64,000 nucleotides of DNA from UJ101 sp965262705 (GCA_965262705.1 OZ253556.1:1736001-1800000), one strand, 5' to 3'; positions 8,701 to 16,828 are shown, counted from the stretch's first letter. Notes: generated from the letters alone by a model not told the origin. Numbers and translations are program-made.

Positions 8701-9474
8701 TCGTACCGGCTTTTTTGTATTTAATTTTTTTCTTAATTTAAGATAATTATTCAGGGTGAGTCGAATGGTCTTTTCAAACTTTGATTTGATTTTAATATCG
8801 GTAATTTCCGTTTCAAAAGTGGTGTGCCGACAGTGGTCAGACCAATAAGTGTCTAACATCTTGAGTTCGGTTTCTGTTGGATCCCGATTCACAGTTTTAA
8901 AATAATCCTGAATAAAAATCAAGTCATCCAATTCGAAAGAAAACCCAAATTGTGCATGTAGTTTTGTTAGGTCTTTTTTACTTTTTGTCCAAAACTTCTC
9001 TATAACAGGAACAGGTCTAACACTTGGAATTTCAGGTAATTTCAGCTGTGACAGTTCTTTTTCCCGAGATTCGATGGGATTAATCAACAGGCTTTTTAGA
9101 TTTTGCTCCTCTTCTTCTGAAATATCATCAAACTCATACAGAATGGCAGACTGGACACGCACTTTCTCTATTCCAAGAATGGTAAGGCATTGCTCTGCAG
9201 AATCCGCTCGTTGATCATAATTTCCCGGCAGGCATTCTACTGCAAAATGTTTCTTAGCAGGAATATAATGTAAGTTTACTTCATCTGTTACCGGATTAGA
9301 GAAAACTTGTTGAACAGCGGTTTGAAAATCGCTTTTTTCCAGGTTAAATACATCATATATATAACTAATTATAACATGCTTAATCTTAATATTTTGCTGT
9401 TTAAACTGATTTAATTGTCGAATGCTTTCTTCATCAAAGTTTTTTTTCTTTCGTATAACGATTCGCTGATTCAT
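5749..9474 (-). CDS. purL: Phosphoribosylformylglycinamidine synthase
   Basis: 1241 residues, the length of the large single-chain PurL. It converts FGAR, glutamine and ATP to FGAM in purine synthesis. Visible blocks include the linker around DTYWSDHCRHTTFETE, the ATP-binding FKNETHNHPTEVEPYGGAST, GGKTGRDGIGGATGSS, the second half with GGKDSMSGTY, and a C-terminal class I glutaminase with FPGGFSAADEPEGSGK, the nucleophile in LGICNGFQAL and the His/Glu pair in MAHPERVEKG. Start at ATG 9474. It stands alone; purM lies at 62520. Nothing is missing from the catalytic motifs I can see. Confidence 0.97.
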   Translation of the reverse strand: MNQRIVIRKKKNFDEESIRQLNQFKQQNIKIKHVIISYIYDVFNLEKSDFQTAVQQVFSNPVTDEVNLHYIPAKKHFAVECLPGNYDQRADSAEQCLTILGIEKVRVQSAILYEFDDISEEEEQNLKSLLINPIESREKELSQLKLPEIPSVRPVPVIEKFWTKSKKDLTKLHAQFGFSFELDDLIFIQDYFKTVNRDPTETELKMLDTYWSDHCRHTTFETEITDIKIKSKFEKTIRLTLNNYLKLRKKLNTKKPVRLMDLATITGKYFVKTGAIDNIEISEEVNACSIEIEVEEDGETSKWLLMFKNETHNHPTEVEPYGGASTCIGGAIRDPLSGRAFIYQAMRITGSANPLEKWEDTLKGKLPQRKITTEAAKGYSAYGNQIGLATTYVKEIYHEGYKAKRMEVGFVAGAVKKDWVRRDTPKAGDKIILLGGKTGRDGIGGATGSSKIHDGQNRLSLSAEVQKGNAPVERKIQRLFKREEVVRMIKKCNDFGAGGASVAIGELSDGVRINLDAIPTKYKGLNGTELAISESQERMAVVVEEKDVSQFISFSAEENLEAIEVAEVTDDDRIKMFWKGKKIVDLERSFVNTHGVRKQAKVIISDTNNKRNPFKNKSFTKKRFFDLLRELNHSSQKGLVEMFDSSVGRSTVLAPFGGKSNMTPEDVSVQKIPTSGFTNTVSMASFGFNPSISEWSCYHGGYYAVMESVAKIVAAGGDYREIRLTFQEYFEQLRKEPERWGKPFAALLGTIQAQKELGIAAIGGKDSMSGTYQDINVPPTLISFAVCPNDARKIISSTLEKKPAFLYAFFPPFVEDNILDAETLKTFYKYIRQELNSKIIAMKAITFGGIAETITLMALGNEVGVELKPNIPLMQYFPGGLIFQMSEKIEKNAAINANVQLIGYTNETAEIEMEQESFSIKHIKDIWEETLSSIFPHESKCITPIIVENQTYPSKKEKQPKLQVVKRKPKVLIPVFPGTNSEYDTQKAFEKEGAQVRQFVFRNLKPVWIKSSINKWAMAIDEADIICFPGGFSAADEPEGSGKYMAAALRNPVIKAAIHKFLDRDGLILGICNGFQALIKSGLLPYGRISDINEHAPTLYYNDIGRHVAQFVRTRVTNTSSPWLEGMQGKTYRVPVSHGEGKFITSPKLIKSLLEKRQIATQYVDEKGNPSMEMPHNPNGSCYAIEGITSPCGRIYGRMAHPERVEKGTFKNIPELEVMNIFKNGVNYILRKQSRLQKQKK

Positions 9475-9899
9475 TTTCCGGATACTAAGACTTAGGTGTT
9501 ATTTTTATGTTTATTGGCTATCAAATAAAATGCTTAAAGATTTTGCGTAAGCATATAAGCAATGAGACATTTTCAAAAAGCACTTTAGCCTTTGCAAGTC
9601 AACTTAAGCCAAAGGTATCGAAATTGTATACTTTGAAGCAAATATAATTAATTTTAAATATGTATTCCGGTCATATATTTTTAATATTTTTTGTTTATTT
9701 ATGAAAAAATAAATAAAATTTTTTAATTTTGTTGTGAGAATTTTATTTTTAGCTTAAAATGACTTGCAGATAGTGCTTTGTGCAATTGCAAGTCAGCGCA
9801 AACTAAAGGTCTCCTCATGATAGTAATTACCTAAGGAAAAGATAATATTATTTTAATAATAGATTATTAAGATGTTATTTCTATTTGAAATATATTAAA
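9475..9899. other. AT-rich intergenic region with short palindromic repeat remnants
   Basis: Between divergent purL and the repeat protein. 9564-9619 is a small decayed element that begins GAGAC and ends AAAGGTATC with CAAAAAGCACTTTAGCC inside. 9752-9813 is the right half of another, ending GCAAGTCAGCGCAAAC then TAAAGGTCTC. The remainder (about 70 percent A+T or more) must contain both promoters, but I see no clean TAnnTTTG motif for either gene. Confidence 0.5.
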
Positions 9900-11819
9900 A
9901 TGAAAAAAATAACATTTTTGCTTTTATTGATTCCATTATTATATATGTCTCAGGTTGGAATCAATACTCAAAAACCCACTGAAACCTTAGATGTTGATGG
10001 AACTTTACGCATTCGCAATATTTCTAAAGTAAACCCTCAGTCTTTGGCTCCAGTAAAAGACTCTATTATGGTTTTTGAAAAAGGGGTGGTTAAAAGAGCA
10101 ACGGCTAATCAAATTATTAAACAGGTAGATGCTTCTATTTTCCCTTCAGAAATACAAAATACCGACAACCAGCAAATTACTAATTTTAAATATGACCCAG
10201 ATACCCATAAAATAAGCCTTACGTTAGAAGATGGCGGGACGAAAGAAATTGATTTATCTTCCTTAGACAACAACGGAACAGATGGCCAGCAATTAACGCT
10301 AAGCGGTAATACATTAACTTTGCAAAATGGCAGAACAGTTGATTTATCACCCTACTTAGATAATACCGACGACCAGCAAATTACTAATTTTAAATATGAC
10401 CCAGATACCCATAAAATAAGCCTTACGTTAGAAGATGGCGGGACGAAAGAAATTGATTTATCTTCCTTAGACAACAACGGAACAGATGACCAGCAATTAA
10501 CGCTAAGCGGTAATACATTAACTTTGCAAAATGGCGGAACAGTTGATTTATCATCCTACTTAGATAATACCGACGACCAGCAAATTACTAATTTTAAATA
10601 TGACCCAGATACTCATAAAATAAGCCTTACGTTAGAAGATGGCGGGACGAAAGAAATTGATTTATCTTCCTTAGACAACAACGGAACAGATGACCAGCAA
10701 TTAACGCTAAGCGGTAATACATTAACTTTGCAAAATGGCGGAACAGTTGATTTATCATCCTACTTAGATAATACCGACGACCAGCAAATTACTAATTTTA
10801 AATATGACCCAGGTACCCATAAAATAAGCCTTACGTTAGAAGATGGCGGGACGAAAGAAATTGATTTATCTTCCTTAGACAACAACGGAACAGATGGCCA
10901 GCAATTAACGCTAAGCGGTAATACATTAACTTTGCAAAATGGCGGAACAGTTGATTTATCATCCTACTTAGATAATACCGACGACCAGCAAATTACTAAT
11001 TTTAAATATGACCCAGATACCCATAAAATAAGCCTTACGTTAGAAGATGGCGGGGCTAAAGAAATTGATTTATCTTCCTTAGACGACAAGGGCGATGATA
11101 ATCAGCAATTAACATTAGAGGAAAATGCTTTAAAATTAGAAAGAGGCGGAACTGACATAGACTTATCAAGCTACCTGGATAATACGGATAATCAGACAAT
11201 TGAAACCCTTCAATACCAACAGAGAGATCGTTCCTTGAAGGTTAAACTACAAAATAGTGAGGAGAAGTCAGTCAAGTTGGCTACCATTCCTGTGGGAGGA
11301 ATTATCATGTGGAGCGGAAGTATAAATGATATACCCTCAGGCTGGCAATTATGTAATGGAAGTAACGGAACGCCTGATCTAACAGACCGTTTTATCGTAG
11401 GGGCGTCTAATAATATTGGGGATACTGGAGGAAATAATAAGATTAAGCTAAAGGCAAACCAAATACCCACTTTAACGAGTAATATGAATAAAGATTTTAA
11501 AGTTTACACGGACCCTAAAAACAAAAATTTCACATACCGTGATACGCAATTTAGGGATAGTGATTCTGATGAAGGGAAAGAGTTTAAATCTATGGAAGTA
11601 GATGGCCACGAACATTATTCTGAGGAGAAAGGTAAAGATAACAATTATCATGCTGTTGTTAACAGTGGTGGAAAGAATCTGTATATATATTATAAAAATC
11701 GTACGCTTGCTGTTCGTTTTGAGAACGGAACCGTCAAGTATACAAATGCTAGTCAAAAAACAGTGGATATTAGGCCGCCTTATTATGCTTTGGCCTTTAT
11801 TATGTTTGTAGGAAGTTAA
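9900..11819 (+). CDS. Secreted repeat protein with C-terminal tail-collar domain
   Basis: 639 residues from ATG 9900, preferred to TTG 9885 because it opens directly into a signal peptide (MKKITFLLLLIPLLYMSQ). Residues about 15-30 (SQVGINTQKPTETLDVDGTL) are the common start of flavobacterial surface proteins. From about residue 88 there are five 68-residue repeats, each with QQITNFKYDPDTHKISLTL, KEIDLSSLDNNGT and LTLSGNTLTLQNGGTVDLSS, then a degenerate sixth. The C-terminus has a phage tail collar-like segment (GGIIMWSGS, PSGWQLCNGS, GTPDLTDRFIVG). It is probably a fibrous surface adhesin or receptor-binding protein. No phage genes are nearby. Confidence 0.85.
   Translation: MKKITFLLLLIPLLYMSQVGINTQKPTETLDVDGTLRIRNISKVNPQSLAPVKDSIMVFEKGVVKRATANQIIKQVDASIFPSEIQNTDNQQITNFKYDPDTHKISLTLEDGGTKEIDLSSLDNNGTDGQQLTLSGNTLTLQNGRTVDLSPYLDNTDDQQITNFKYDPDTHKISLTLEDGGTKEIDLSSLDNNGTDDQQLTLSGNTLTLQNGGTVDLSSYLDNTDDQQITNFKYDPDTHKISLTLEDGGTKEIDLSSLDNNGTDDQQLTLSGNTLTLQNGGTVDLSSYLDNTDDQQITNFKYDPGTHKISLTLEDGGTKEIDLSSLDNNGTDGQQLTLSGNTLTLQNGGTVDLSSYLDNTDDQQITNFKYDPDTHKISLTLEDGGAKEIDLSSLDDKGDDNQQLTLEENALKLERGGTDIDLSSYLDNTDNQTIETLQYQQRDRSLKVKLQNSEEKSVKLATIPVGGIIMWSGSINDIPSGWQLCNGSNGTPDLTDRFIVGASNNIGDTGGNNKIKLKANQIPTLTSNMNKDFKVYTDPKNKNFTYRDTQFRDSDSDEGKEFKSMEVDGHEHYSEEKGKDNNYHAVVNSGGKNLYIYYKNRTLAVRFENGTVKYTNASQKTVDIRPPYYALAFIMFVGS
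10161..11180 (+). repeat. Five tandem 204-bp coding repeats
   Basis: The sequence ACCGAC marking each unit occurs at 10161, 10365, 10569, 10773 and 10977, exactly 204 bases apart. Units differ from each other by only a few bases (for example R/G, P/S, D/G substitutions), so expansion or homogenisation is recent. Unit length is a multiple of three, so copy-number change keeps the frame. Confidence 0.95.
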
Positions 11820-11929
11820 TTAAATTCCAGAGCAGATCTTTGGTTATGAAAATTTTAATTTTAGTCAGCTGAGTTTATCGAAGTTTTGAAAAGAATCTGG
11901 GTATATTCCAGAAAGGATTCCCACAAACT

Positions 11930-12093
11930 GAGACCGTTGCAAAAAGCACTTTAACAAAAAAATGCAACGCTTGATAAAAATTAAACACCGGAGCAACCTT
12001 TTGATTGTGAGGATTTTAATTTTTTGAGAAGGAAGCAGTTTGAAGTTAGATGCTTTTATTTTCATACTGTTTTATGTGTTCTGCAACGGTCTC
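11930..12093 (+). mobile_element. MITE copy 2
   Basis: 164 bp, ends GAGACCGTTGC / GCAACGGTCTC, same internal layout as copy 1. The flanks share AACT (upstream AACT, downstream after one A), fitting a 4-base target duplication. It lies between the convergent repeat-protein and ABC-F genes, five bases from the ABC-F stop codon, where it could act as a two-way hairpin terminator. Confidence 0.85.
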
Positions 12094-12097
12094 AAAC

Positions 12098-13975
12098 TCA
12101 TCTTTCGCTTAATTGCTCCTGTAGTTTTTCCCACAATAGCATATTCTCTTCCAGTTCTTTTTGTAGATGTTCATAATCTGAAAAGACCTTTCCATCCGTT
12201 GCTCCCTGCGTTATTTTTTCCTGTATTCTCTTCATCTTTATTTCACAATTTTCAATAATTTTTTCTATTTTAACGATCTTATTTTCAAGTTGGCGTATTT
12301 TATTCGGGGTGGTTTTAGGTAAGGATACAACTTTATTTTTTACTTTTTCTACCTGTTCTATTTCCCGAAAAGAATCCACTTTTCGAGCGGATAGATAATC
12401 CTTAATACCTCCAAGAAATTCTTTTACTTTCCCCTCTTTAAATTCAAAAACTTTATGAACCAGTCCTTCCATAAAATCACGATCGTGAGACACGACGATC
12501 AATGTTCCTTTAAATTGTTTTAACGCATTTTTTAAGATATTCTTTGATTGCACATCGAGATGATTCGTAGGTTCGTCTAGAATCAACGCGTTAAAAGACT
12601 GCAATAATAATTTGCACAGAGCTAACCGCCCGCGTTCGCCTCCTGAGAGTACGCCGACTTTTTTATACACCTCATCACCCGAAAAAAGAAACGCCCCAAG
12701 CAAATTACGCACTTCTTTAAACGATTCTTCTGTAGCAGCGTGTTCAGCCTCTTCTAAAACAGTTCGACTCTCGTCCAGTTCCTGATTTTGTGCAAAGTAC
12801 CCCAGTTGCACATTATGCCCTAATTCAATGATTCCTTCTCCTTGTAATTCCCCAACAATCATCTTAGACAGTGTCGATTTTCCCTGACCATTTTGCCCTA
12901 CAAAAGCCACTTTTTCACCCCTTGCAAGCGTAAAATTTACCTGTGAAAATACTTTATTCCCCTCAAAGAATTTCGCTGCGTTTTCAATTTTCAGCACGAT
13001 TTTCCCGGGGGTAACCCGTGTATGAAAACGAATATTCATCAAGTTAACATCATCCTTATCTACCTCAATGCGCTCAACCCGCTTAAGCTTTTTAATCAAA
13101 CTCTGCGCCATAGAAGCCTTATTGGCTTTTGCACGAAATTTCTCAATAAGTTGTTCGGTATGTTTAATTTCCTTTTCCTGATTCTTTTGCTGCGCCAGTA
13201 ATTGCTCGCGGCGTTCCTGTTTTAAAATCAAATATTTTTTATAGTGTGTAGGATAGTCCGTTATTTTTCTGTTAGCAATTTCAAGGGTTCGACGGGTTAC
13301 ACTATCCAAAAAATGCGTATCATGTGAAATCAAAACCACGGCGCCGGCATAATTTTTTAAAAAATCCTCTAACCAAATAATCGAATCAATATCTAAATGA
13401 TTAGTCGGCTCATCAAGCAACATAATATCATGCGATTGTAATAACAATTTCGCCAATTCAATCCGCATGCGCCACCCGCCCGAAAACGCATCGGTTAATC
13501 GATTAAAATCGGTTCGCTTAAACCCTAGTCCAAGTAAAACTTGCTCAATTTTTACATCATACGTATAGCCGTCTAATAAATTAAATCGCTCTGTTTTTAA
13601 GCTTAGATTTTCTATCAATCGGGCATAATCTTCACTATGATAATCCTTTCTTTCGTTTAATTGTTTATTGATTACATCTATTTCAGCCTCCAGTTTTTTT
13701 ATTTCCTGAAACGCCAATTCAGTTTCCTGCCAAAGCGTTCTTCCCTTTTCAAAATCAATATCCTGCTTTAATATTCCTGCCGAAATATTTCCTTCAAAGC
13801 TAATTTCTCCCTCTGTCGTTTCCTGTTCACCGATAAGAATTTTAAGTAAGGTTGACTTCCCAGCGCCGTTTTTTCCTACCAACCCGATGCGGTCTTCTTT
13901 TTTAATTTGAAAAGAAACCTTTTCAAACAGATAATTTCCCGCAAAGTGCAGCCCGATATTTTGTGCATAAATCAT
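12098..13975 (-). CDS. ABC-F family ATPase
   Basis: 625 residues from ATG 13975, which has a GGAGGAGGAAT ribosome-binding site; the upstream in-frame codons overlap the promoter. There are two ABC domains without membrane segments: Walker A GKNGAGKST and GQNGQGKST, linkers FSGGW and LSGGERGRLALCKLLLQ, Walker B LLDEPTNHLD and ILDEPTNHLD. Between the domains lies the basic ABC-F linker (HYKKYLILKQERREQLLAQQ region), and the C-terminus is a coiled coil. Proteins of this type act on ribosomes in translation or antibiotic protection. The Uup/EttA subgroup cannot be fixed by eye. Confidence 0.9.
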   Translation of the reverse strand: MIYAQNIGLHFAGNYLFEKVSFQIKKEDRIGLVGKNGAGKSTLLKILIGEQETTEGEISFEGNISAGILKQDIDFEKGRTLWQETELAFQEIKKLEAEIDVINKQLNERKDYHSEDYARLIENLSLKTERFNLLDGYTYDVKIEQVLLGLGFKRTDFNRLTDAFSGGWRMRIELAKLLLQSHDIMLLDEPTNHLDIDSIIWLEDFLKNYAGAVVLISHDTHFLDSVTRRTLEIANRKITDYPTHYKKYLILKQERREQLLAQQKNQEKEIKHTEQLIEKFRAKANKASMAQSLIKKLKRVERIEVDKDDVNLMNIRFHTRVTPGKIVLKIENAAKFFEGNKVFSQVNFTLARGEKVAFVGQNGQGKSTLSKMIVGELQGEGIIELGHNVQLGYFAQNQELDESRTVLEEAEHAATEESFKEVRNLLGAFLFSGDEVYKKVGVLSGGERGRLALCKLLLQSFNALILDEPTNHLDVQSKNILKNALKQFKGTLIVVSHDRDFMEGLVHKVFEFKEGKVKEFLGGIKDYLSARKVDSFREIEQVEKVKNKVVSLPKTTPNKIRQLENKIVKIEKIIENCEIKMKRIQEKITQGATDGKVFSDYEHLQKELEENMLLWEKLQEQLSER

Positions 13976-14005
13976 ATATTCCTCCTCCTCTGTAAAATAC
14001 AGGCA

Positions 14006-14013
14006 CAAAAATA
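14006..14013 (-). promoter_or_regulatory. TAnnTTTG promoter for the ABC-F gene
   Basis: TATTTTTG on the minus strand, about 30 bases before ATG 13975 and upstream of its GGAGG ribosome-binding site. It supports the shorter start of the ABC-F protein. Confidence 0.5.
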
Positions 14014-14046
14014 CATTTTTTATACCGATGATTTATTTAAAAAATA

Positions 14047-14112
14047 TCTTGATGTTTTTTGAAAAAAGTCTTGATGTTTTTGAGAAAATGTCTTGATGTT
14101 TTTGAGAAAATG
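14047..14112. repeat. Three tandem 22-bp repeats
   Basis: Three consecutive 22-base units beginning TCTTGATGTTTTT at 14047, 14069 and 14091, with a truncated fourth at 14113. The last two are identical. They lie directly upstream of the ABC-F promoter. Confidence 0.85.
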
Positions 14113-14179
14113 TCTTGAGAAGTTTTTCAAAACATTTATTGACTATTTTTTTAACGAAAGTGCAGGCAATAATTACCAA

Positions 14180-14386
14180 GACCGTTGCAAAAAGCACGCT
14201 AACAAAGAAATGCTTGTATTGAGTTTACCGAAATGTAACGCCCGATAAAAATTAAACACCGAAGAAACCTTTGGGTTGTGAGGATTTTAATTTTTTGAGA
14301 GGGTTGCTGAGCACAGCCGAAGTAAGGAAGCAGTTTGAAGTTAGATGCTTTCTTTTTCATGCTTTTTTTTACATTCTGCAACGGTC
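14180..14386 (+). mobile_element. MITE copy 3, long form
   Basis: About 207 bp, ends GACCGTTGC / GCAACGGTC. It is longer than copies 1-2 because it carries two small extra cassettes: GCTTGTATTGAGTTTACCG in the left half, and GGTTGCTGAGCACAGCCGAA in the right half before AAGGAAGCAG. Confidence 0.8.
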
Positions 14387-14429
14387 CCTTACTATGCCCA
14401 CAAATACATAATAAGTCCTTTTGTTTATT

Positions 14430-14565
14430 TTTTGGGCGTTCCCTTTTTTGGCGAACTAAGTTCGCCAAAAAAGGTCGGGCTATCCGCTAAATCTTTTTCT
14501 TGGGGCGAGAGGATGCCCCAAGAAAAAGTATACCGCTTCTATCCCTAACGCATCTCCCCGCAAAA
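14430..14565. repeat. Dispersed structured element (GGGCGTTCCC ... GGGCTATCCGCT), copy 1
   Basis: Contains TTGGGCGTTCCC, a perfect hairpin CCTTTTTTGGCGAA-ctaag-TTCGCCAAAAAAGG, then GGTCGGGCTATCCGCTAAAT, and a second hairpin TTTTTCTTGGGGC / GCCCCAAGAAAAA, ending near CCCTAACGCATC. A second, truncated copy lies at 22258-22302. Its G+C content is above the surroundings. No protein is evident; it looks like a structured non-coding repeat. Confidence 0.6.
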
Positions 14566-14617
14566 GCCATTCAATGCAAATTTTTGCAACGGCAAGCCAG
14601 CGCTAGCTAAAATTTAT

Positions 14618-15214
14618 TTAACTTTTCAAACGTTTAATTTCTAGCTTGATTTGTTCTAATATATCTTTATTTACTATTTCTTTTTTATCTCCTTCTCGTA
14701 CTGAAAATATAACGAACACTTTTCCACCAAATTTTTCCTCAAAAACTTTAAAGCTATTACTCATTCTTTCAGAAACATTATAATTCCCGAAATTTGAATT
14801 GGCAGTAATAGGTTTTATCTGAATTCCAAAAGCCTTATCACCTACTTTTCCAATATAGTCTATATCACCTGCATGATCTAACTCTTCACTTGATTCTTCA
14901 AACTTCACTTCTGGGAATACCTTTACAAGTCCATCATTCACTACTGATTTCTCCAATAAAAATCCATCATAAGTCCTGACTATTGTAACCTGATAAATAT
15001 ATTCTTTACAATCTTCAATACTTAAATTTTGAAAAGCGGCGTTCCATTCTGGTATAACCACTTCCGTTATTTTTGAATAGAGCCTTACACCTAGTTCATC
15101 AAGGATTTCTTTTGTAACTTTAGCCGGTTTCGCTGATTTCGTATAGGCTTTTTTAAAGTAGTATTGTTCCCATTCTTCTAAAGCATTAGGTTGACATTCT
15201 CTAATCAAAGCCAT
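14618..15214 (-). CDS. MjaI-like type II restriction endonuclease
   Basis: 198 residues from the first in-frame ATG (15214). LEEWEQYYF near the N-terminus, TIVRTYDGFLLEKSV in the middle and the DIDYIGK...AFGIQIKP core (an acidic residue followed by Q-I-K, PD-(D/E)xK-like) resemble the MjaI family, which cuts CTAG. The frame stays open upstream of 15214 and reads EKVLNYASNTYQLTRPNKVG, which looks like conserved protein N-terminus; no ATG, GTG or TTG exists there in frame. The methyltransferase gene lies just upstream on the same strand, so this is a restriction-modification pair. Specificity is inferred, not seen. Confidence 0.75.
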   Translation of the reverse strand: MALIRECQPNALEEWEQYYFKKAYTKSAKPAKVTKEILDELGVRLYSKITEVVIPEWNAAFQNLSIEDCKEYIYQVTIVRTYDGFLLEKSVVNDGLVKVFPEVKFEESSEELDHAGDIDYIGKVGDKAFGIQIKPITANSNFGNYNVSERMSNSFKVFEEKFGGKVFVIFSVREGDKKEIVNKDILEQIKLEIKRLKS

Positions 15215-15279
15215 TACTGCGCCGACCTTATTCGGACGAGTTAATTGATAGGTATTGCTTGCATAATTTAAAACTTTTT

Positions 15280-15303
15280 CTTTTTTACCAAAAGATTTAG
15301 CAT
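15280..15303 (-). promoter_or_regulatory. Overlapping ATG and slippery A AAA AAG at the endonuclease start
   Basis: On the minus strand, ATG (15303-15301) overlaps the methyltransferase stop as ATGCTAA. Its frame reads MLNLLVKKKKF and stops. It contains GTA AAA AAG, a canonical A AAA AAG heptamer (15286-15280). A -1 shift there enters exactly the frame of the endonuclease (GAA AAA GTT TTA AAT). This could be programmed frameshifting, or the site of a one-base indel in the A run. Confidence 0.5.
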
Positions 15304-16634
15304 ATTTCTTCGATGGATGATTGGTTATAACTTTTTTCTAGATTTTTAAATTTCGTTTTGTGTTTATACTCTCGTTCTATATCCACTAAGGCAAGCCCAT
15401 TTTTAATCAAATGTGCATTTAAAAAGGTTTTGTTTTTTAGATACACGTAAGCCAATACATAATTAGAATGATCATATTTTTGTTTATCAAACCTTAGAAA
15501 AATGGCTTGATTACGCGTTTTAGTTTTTAAAAACTCCGTTGCTTTTCCATCAATTTCCGAATGTTCTTTTACTCCAAGAAGTCTCACGATAATATCGTTA
15601 TTCAATTCGATTAACTCAGGACTCAAAACTTTTTTAACCCGATAAAACGTCTCTTTACTTCTATTGTATTTATCTAACTTTGATCCGAACAAGAATTTTT
15701 TAGGATTCATTTTTTTATCAAACGCATGATAATCTTTAAAAATATAGGGGAGTTTATTCCATTCTCTTTCAAAGTTCATAAAAAGAGATTGTTTACGAAA
15801 ACGGATGCTATGCGGTTGTAGTTCGGGATTTTTAACCCCGAGTTTTTTTTCAATAATCGGTTTAAAGTCTGCATTAATTTCATAGCCTATGGAATTTCGA
15901 TAAAGTTTTTTTGAAGCAAGCGAAGTAGTCCCGCTGCCCAGAAAAGGGTCAAGCACGGTATCTCCTACGAAAGAAAACATCTTGATCAATCGGTGAGGCA
16001 ATTCTTCTGGAAACATGGCAATATGATCCTGCTGCTTTACTCCTCCAAAATTCCAGTGTCCTTGAAAATAAGTTTTCCATTCTTCTTTGGTCATGGCTGA
16101 AGCCAATTTATTTTCTCTGTCAGATTTTCTAGGCGCTCCGAGTTTTTTGAACAATAAGATAAATTCATAATCAATAGAAAGCACACCATTTCTAGGATAA
16201 GGATAACTTCCCATAAGTGAAGCCCCGCCTGTTGTGTTAGTGGTCGTTTTCTTTTGCCATATAATGGCGCCCATATAATCAAAGCCTATCGCTTCACAAA
16301 ATTTAATAATCTCTGTTCGGATAGGAATGACTTTGTATCTCCCGTAATAAACCGCCCGCGCAAATTGATCCCCTATATTTACACACAATCTGCATCCATT
16401 TTCAAGTACTCTATAACATTCTTTCCAAACGAGGTTCAAGTTATTTATATAGTTTTCATAGTTTTCATGATAACCTATTTGGCGGTCTACTCCGTAATCT
16501 TTTAACTGCCAATAGGGTGGAGAAGTAATGATGAGTTGTATGGATTCGTTCTCTATCTCATCCATTTGTCTGCTGTCTCCAATGATAATAGTATGCGCTG
16601 TTTGCATGGAAAAATTTGTCGTAAAAGTATCCAT
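15297..16634 (-). CDS. Beta-class DNA methyltransferase fused to an SNase-like domain
   Basis: 445 residues from ATG 16634. Catalytic motif IV TSPPYWQLKDYG (residues about 36-47) precedes the AdoMet motif DPFLGSGTTSLAS (about 230-242): the beta order, and SPPYW is usual for N4-cytosine enzymes. After residue 270 comes an unrelated extension. From about 345, VRLLGVKEHSE, a FLRFDKQKY strand, YVLAYVYLKNKTFLNAHLI and KNGLALVDIE follow the staphylococcal-nuclease fold, but the usual D-x-P-E and Y-G-R catalytic residues are absent. It methylates DNA to protect the site cut by the downstream nuclease. The SNase-like part may bind DNA. Confidence 0.85.
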   Translation of the reverse strand: MDTFTTNFSMQTAHTIIIGDSRQMDEIENESIQLIITSPPYWQLKDYGVDRQIGYHENYENYINNLNLVWKECYRVLENGCRLCVNIGDQFARAVYYGRYKVIPIRTEIIKFCEAIGFDYMGAIIWQKKTTTNTTGGASLMGSYPYPRNGVLSIDYEFILLFKKLGAPRKSDRENKLASAMTKEEWKTYFQGHWNFGGVKQQDHIAMFPEELPHRLIKMFSFVGDTVLDPFLGSGTTSLASKKLYRNSIGYEINADFKPIIEKKLGVKNPELQPHSIRFRKQSLFMNFEREWNKLPYIFKDYHAFDKKMNPKKFLFGSKLDKYNRSKETFYRVKKVLSPELIELNNDIIVRLLGVKEHSEIDGKATEFLKTKTRNQAIFLRFDKQKYDHSNYVLAYVYLKNKTFLNAHLIKNGLALVDIEREYKHKTKFKNLEKSYNQSSIEEIC

Positions 16635-16682
16635 TTTTGAGGATTTTTCCAAAGGAAGCCAGTATTTGTAAAATAAGCGTGT

Positions 16683-16763
16683 ATTTTAATTTTTTGAGAA
16701 GGAAGCAGTTTGAAGTTAAATGATTTCTTTTTCATACTTTTTTATGTGTTCTACAACGGTCTC
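16683..16763 (-). mobile_element. MITE right-half fragment (copy 4)
   Basis: Matches the MITE from ATTTTAATTTTTTGAG to the ACAACGGTCTC end; the left half is missing. It abuts the start region of the methyltransferase gene, so its loss or insertion may have reshaped that gene's 5' end. Confidence 0.75.
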
Positions 16764-16820
16764 TTTTTATTAAAAAGAATTATTGACATCTTGGTTATTT
16801 TATGAATCTTGACAAATCTA

Positions 16821-16828
16821 TATCTTTG
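16821..16828 (+). promoter_or_regulatory. TATCTTTG promoter for the aminotransferase gene
   Basis: Matches TAnnTTTG and lies 29 bases before ATG 16858. Confidence 0.5.

Noticed and set aside
9900..11819. Prophage tail fibre gene
   Set aside because: Only the C-terminal collar-like segment is phage-like; the signal peptide and the absence of any phage genes nearby favour a cellular surface protein.
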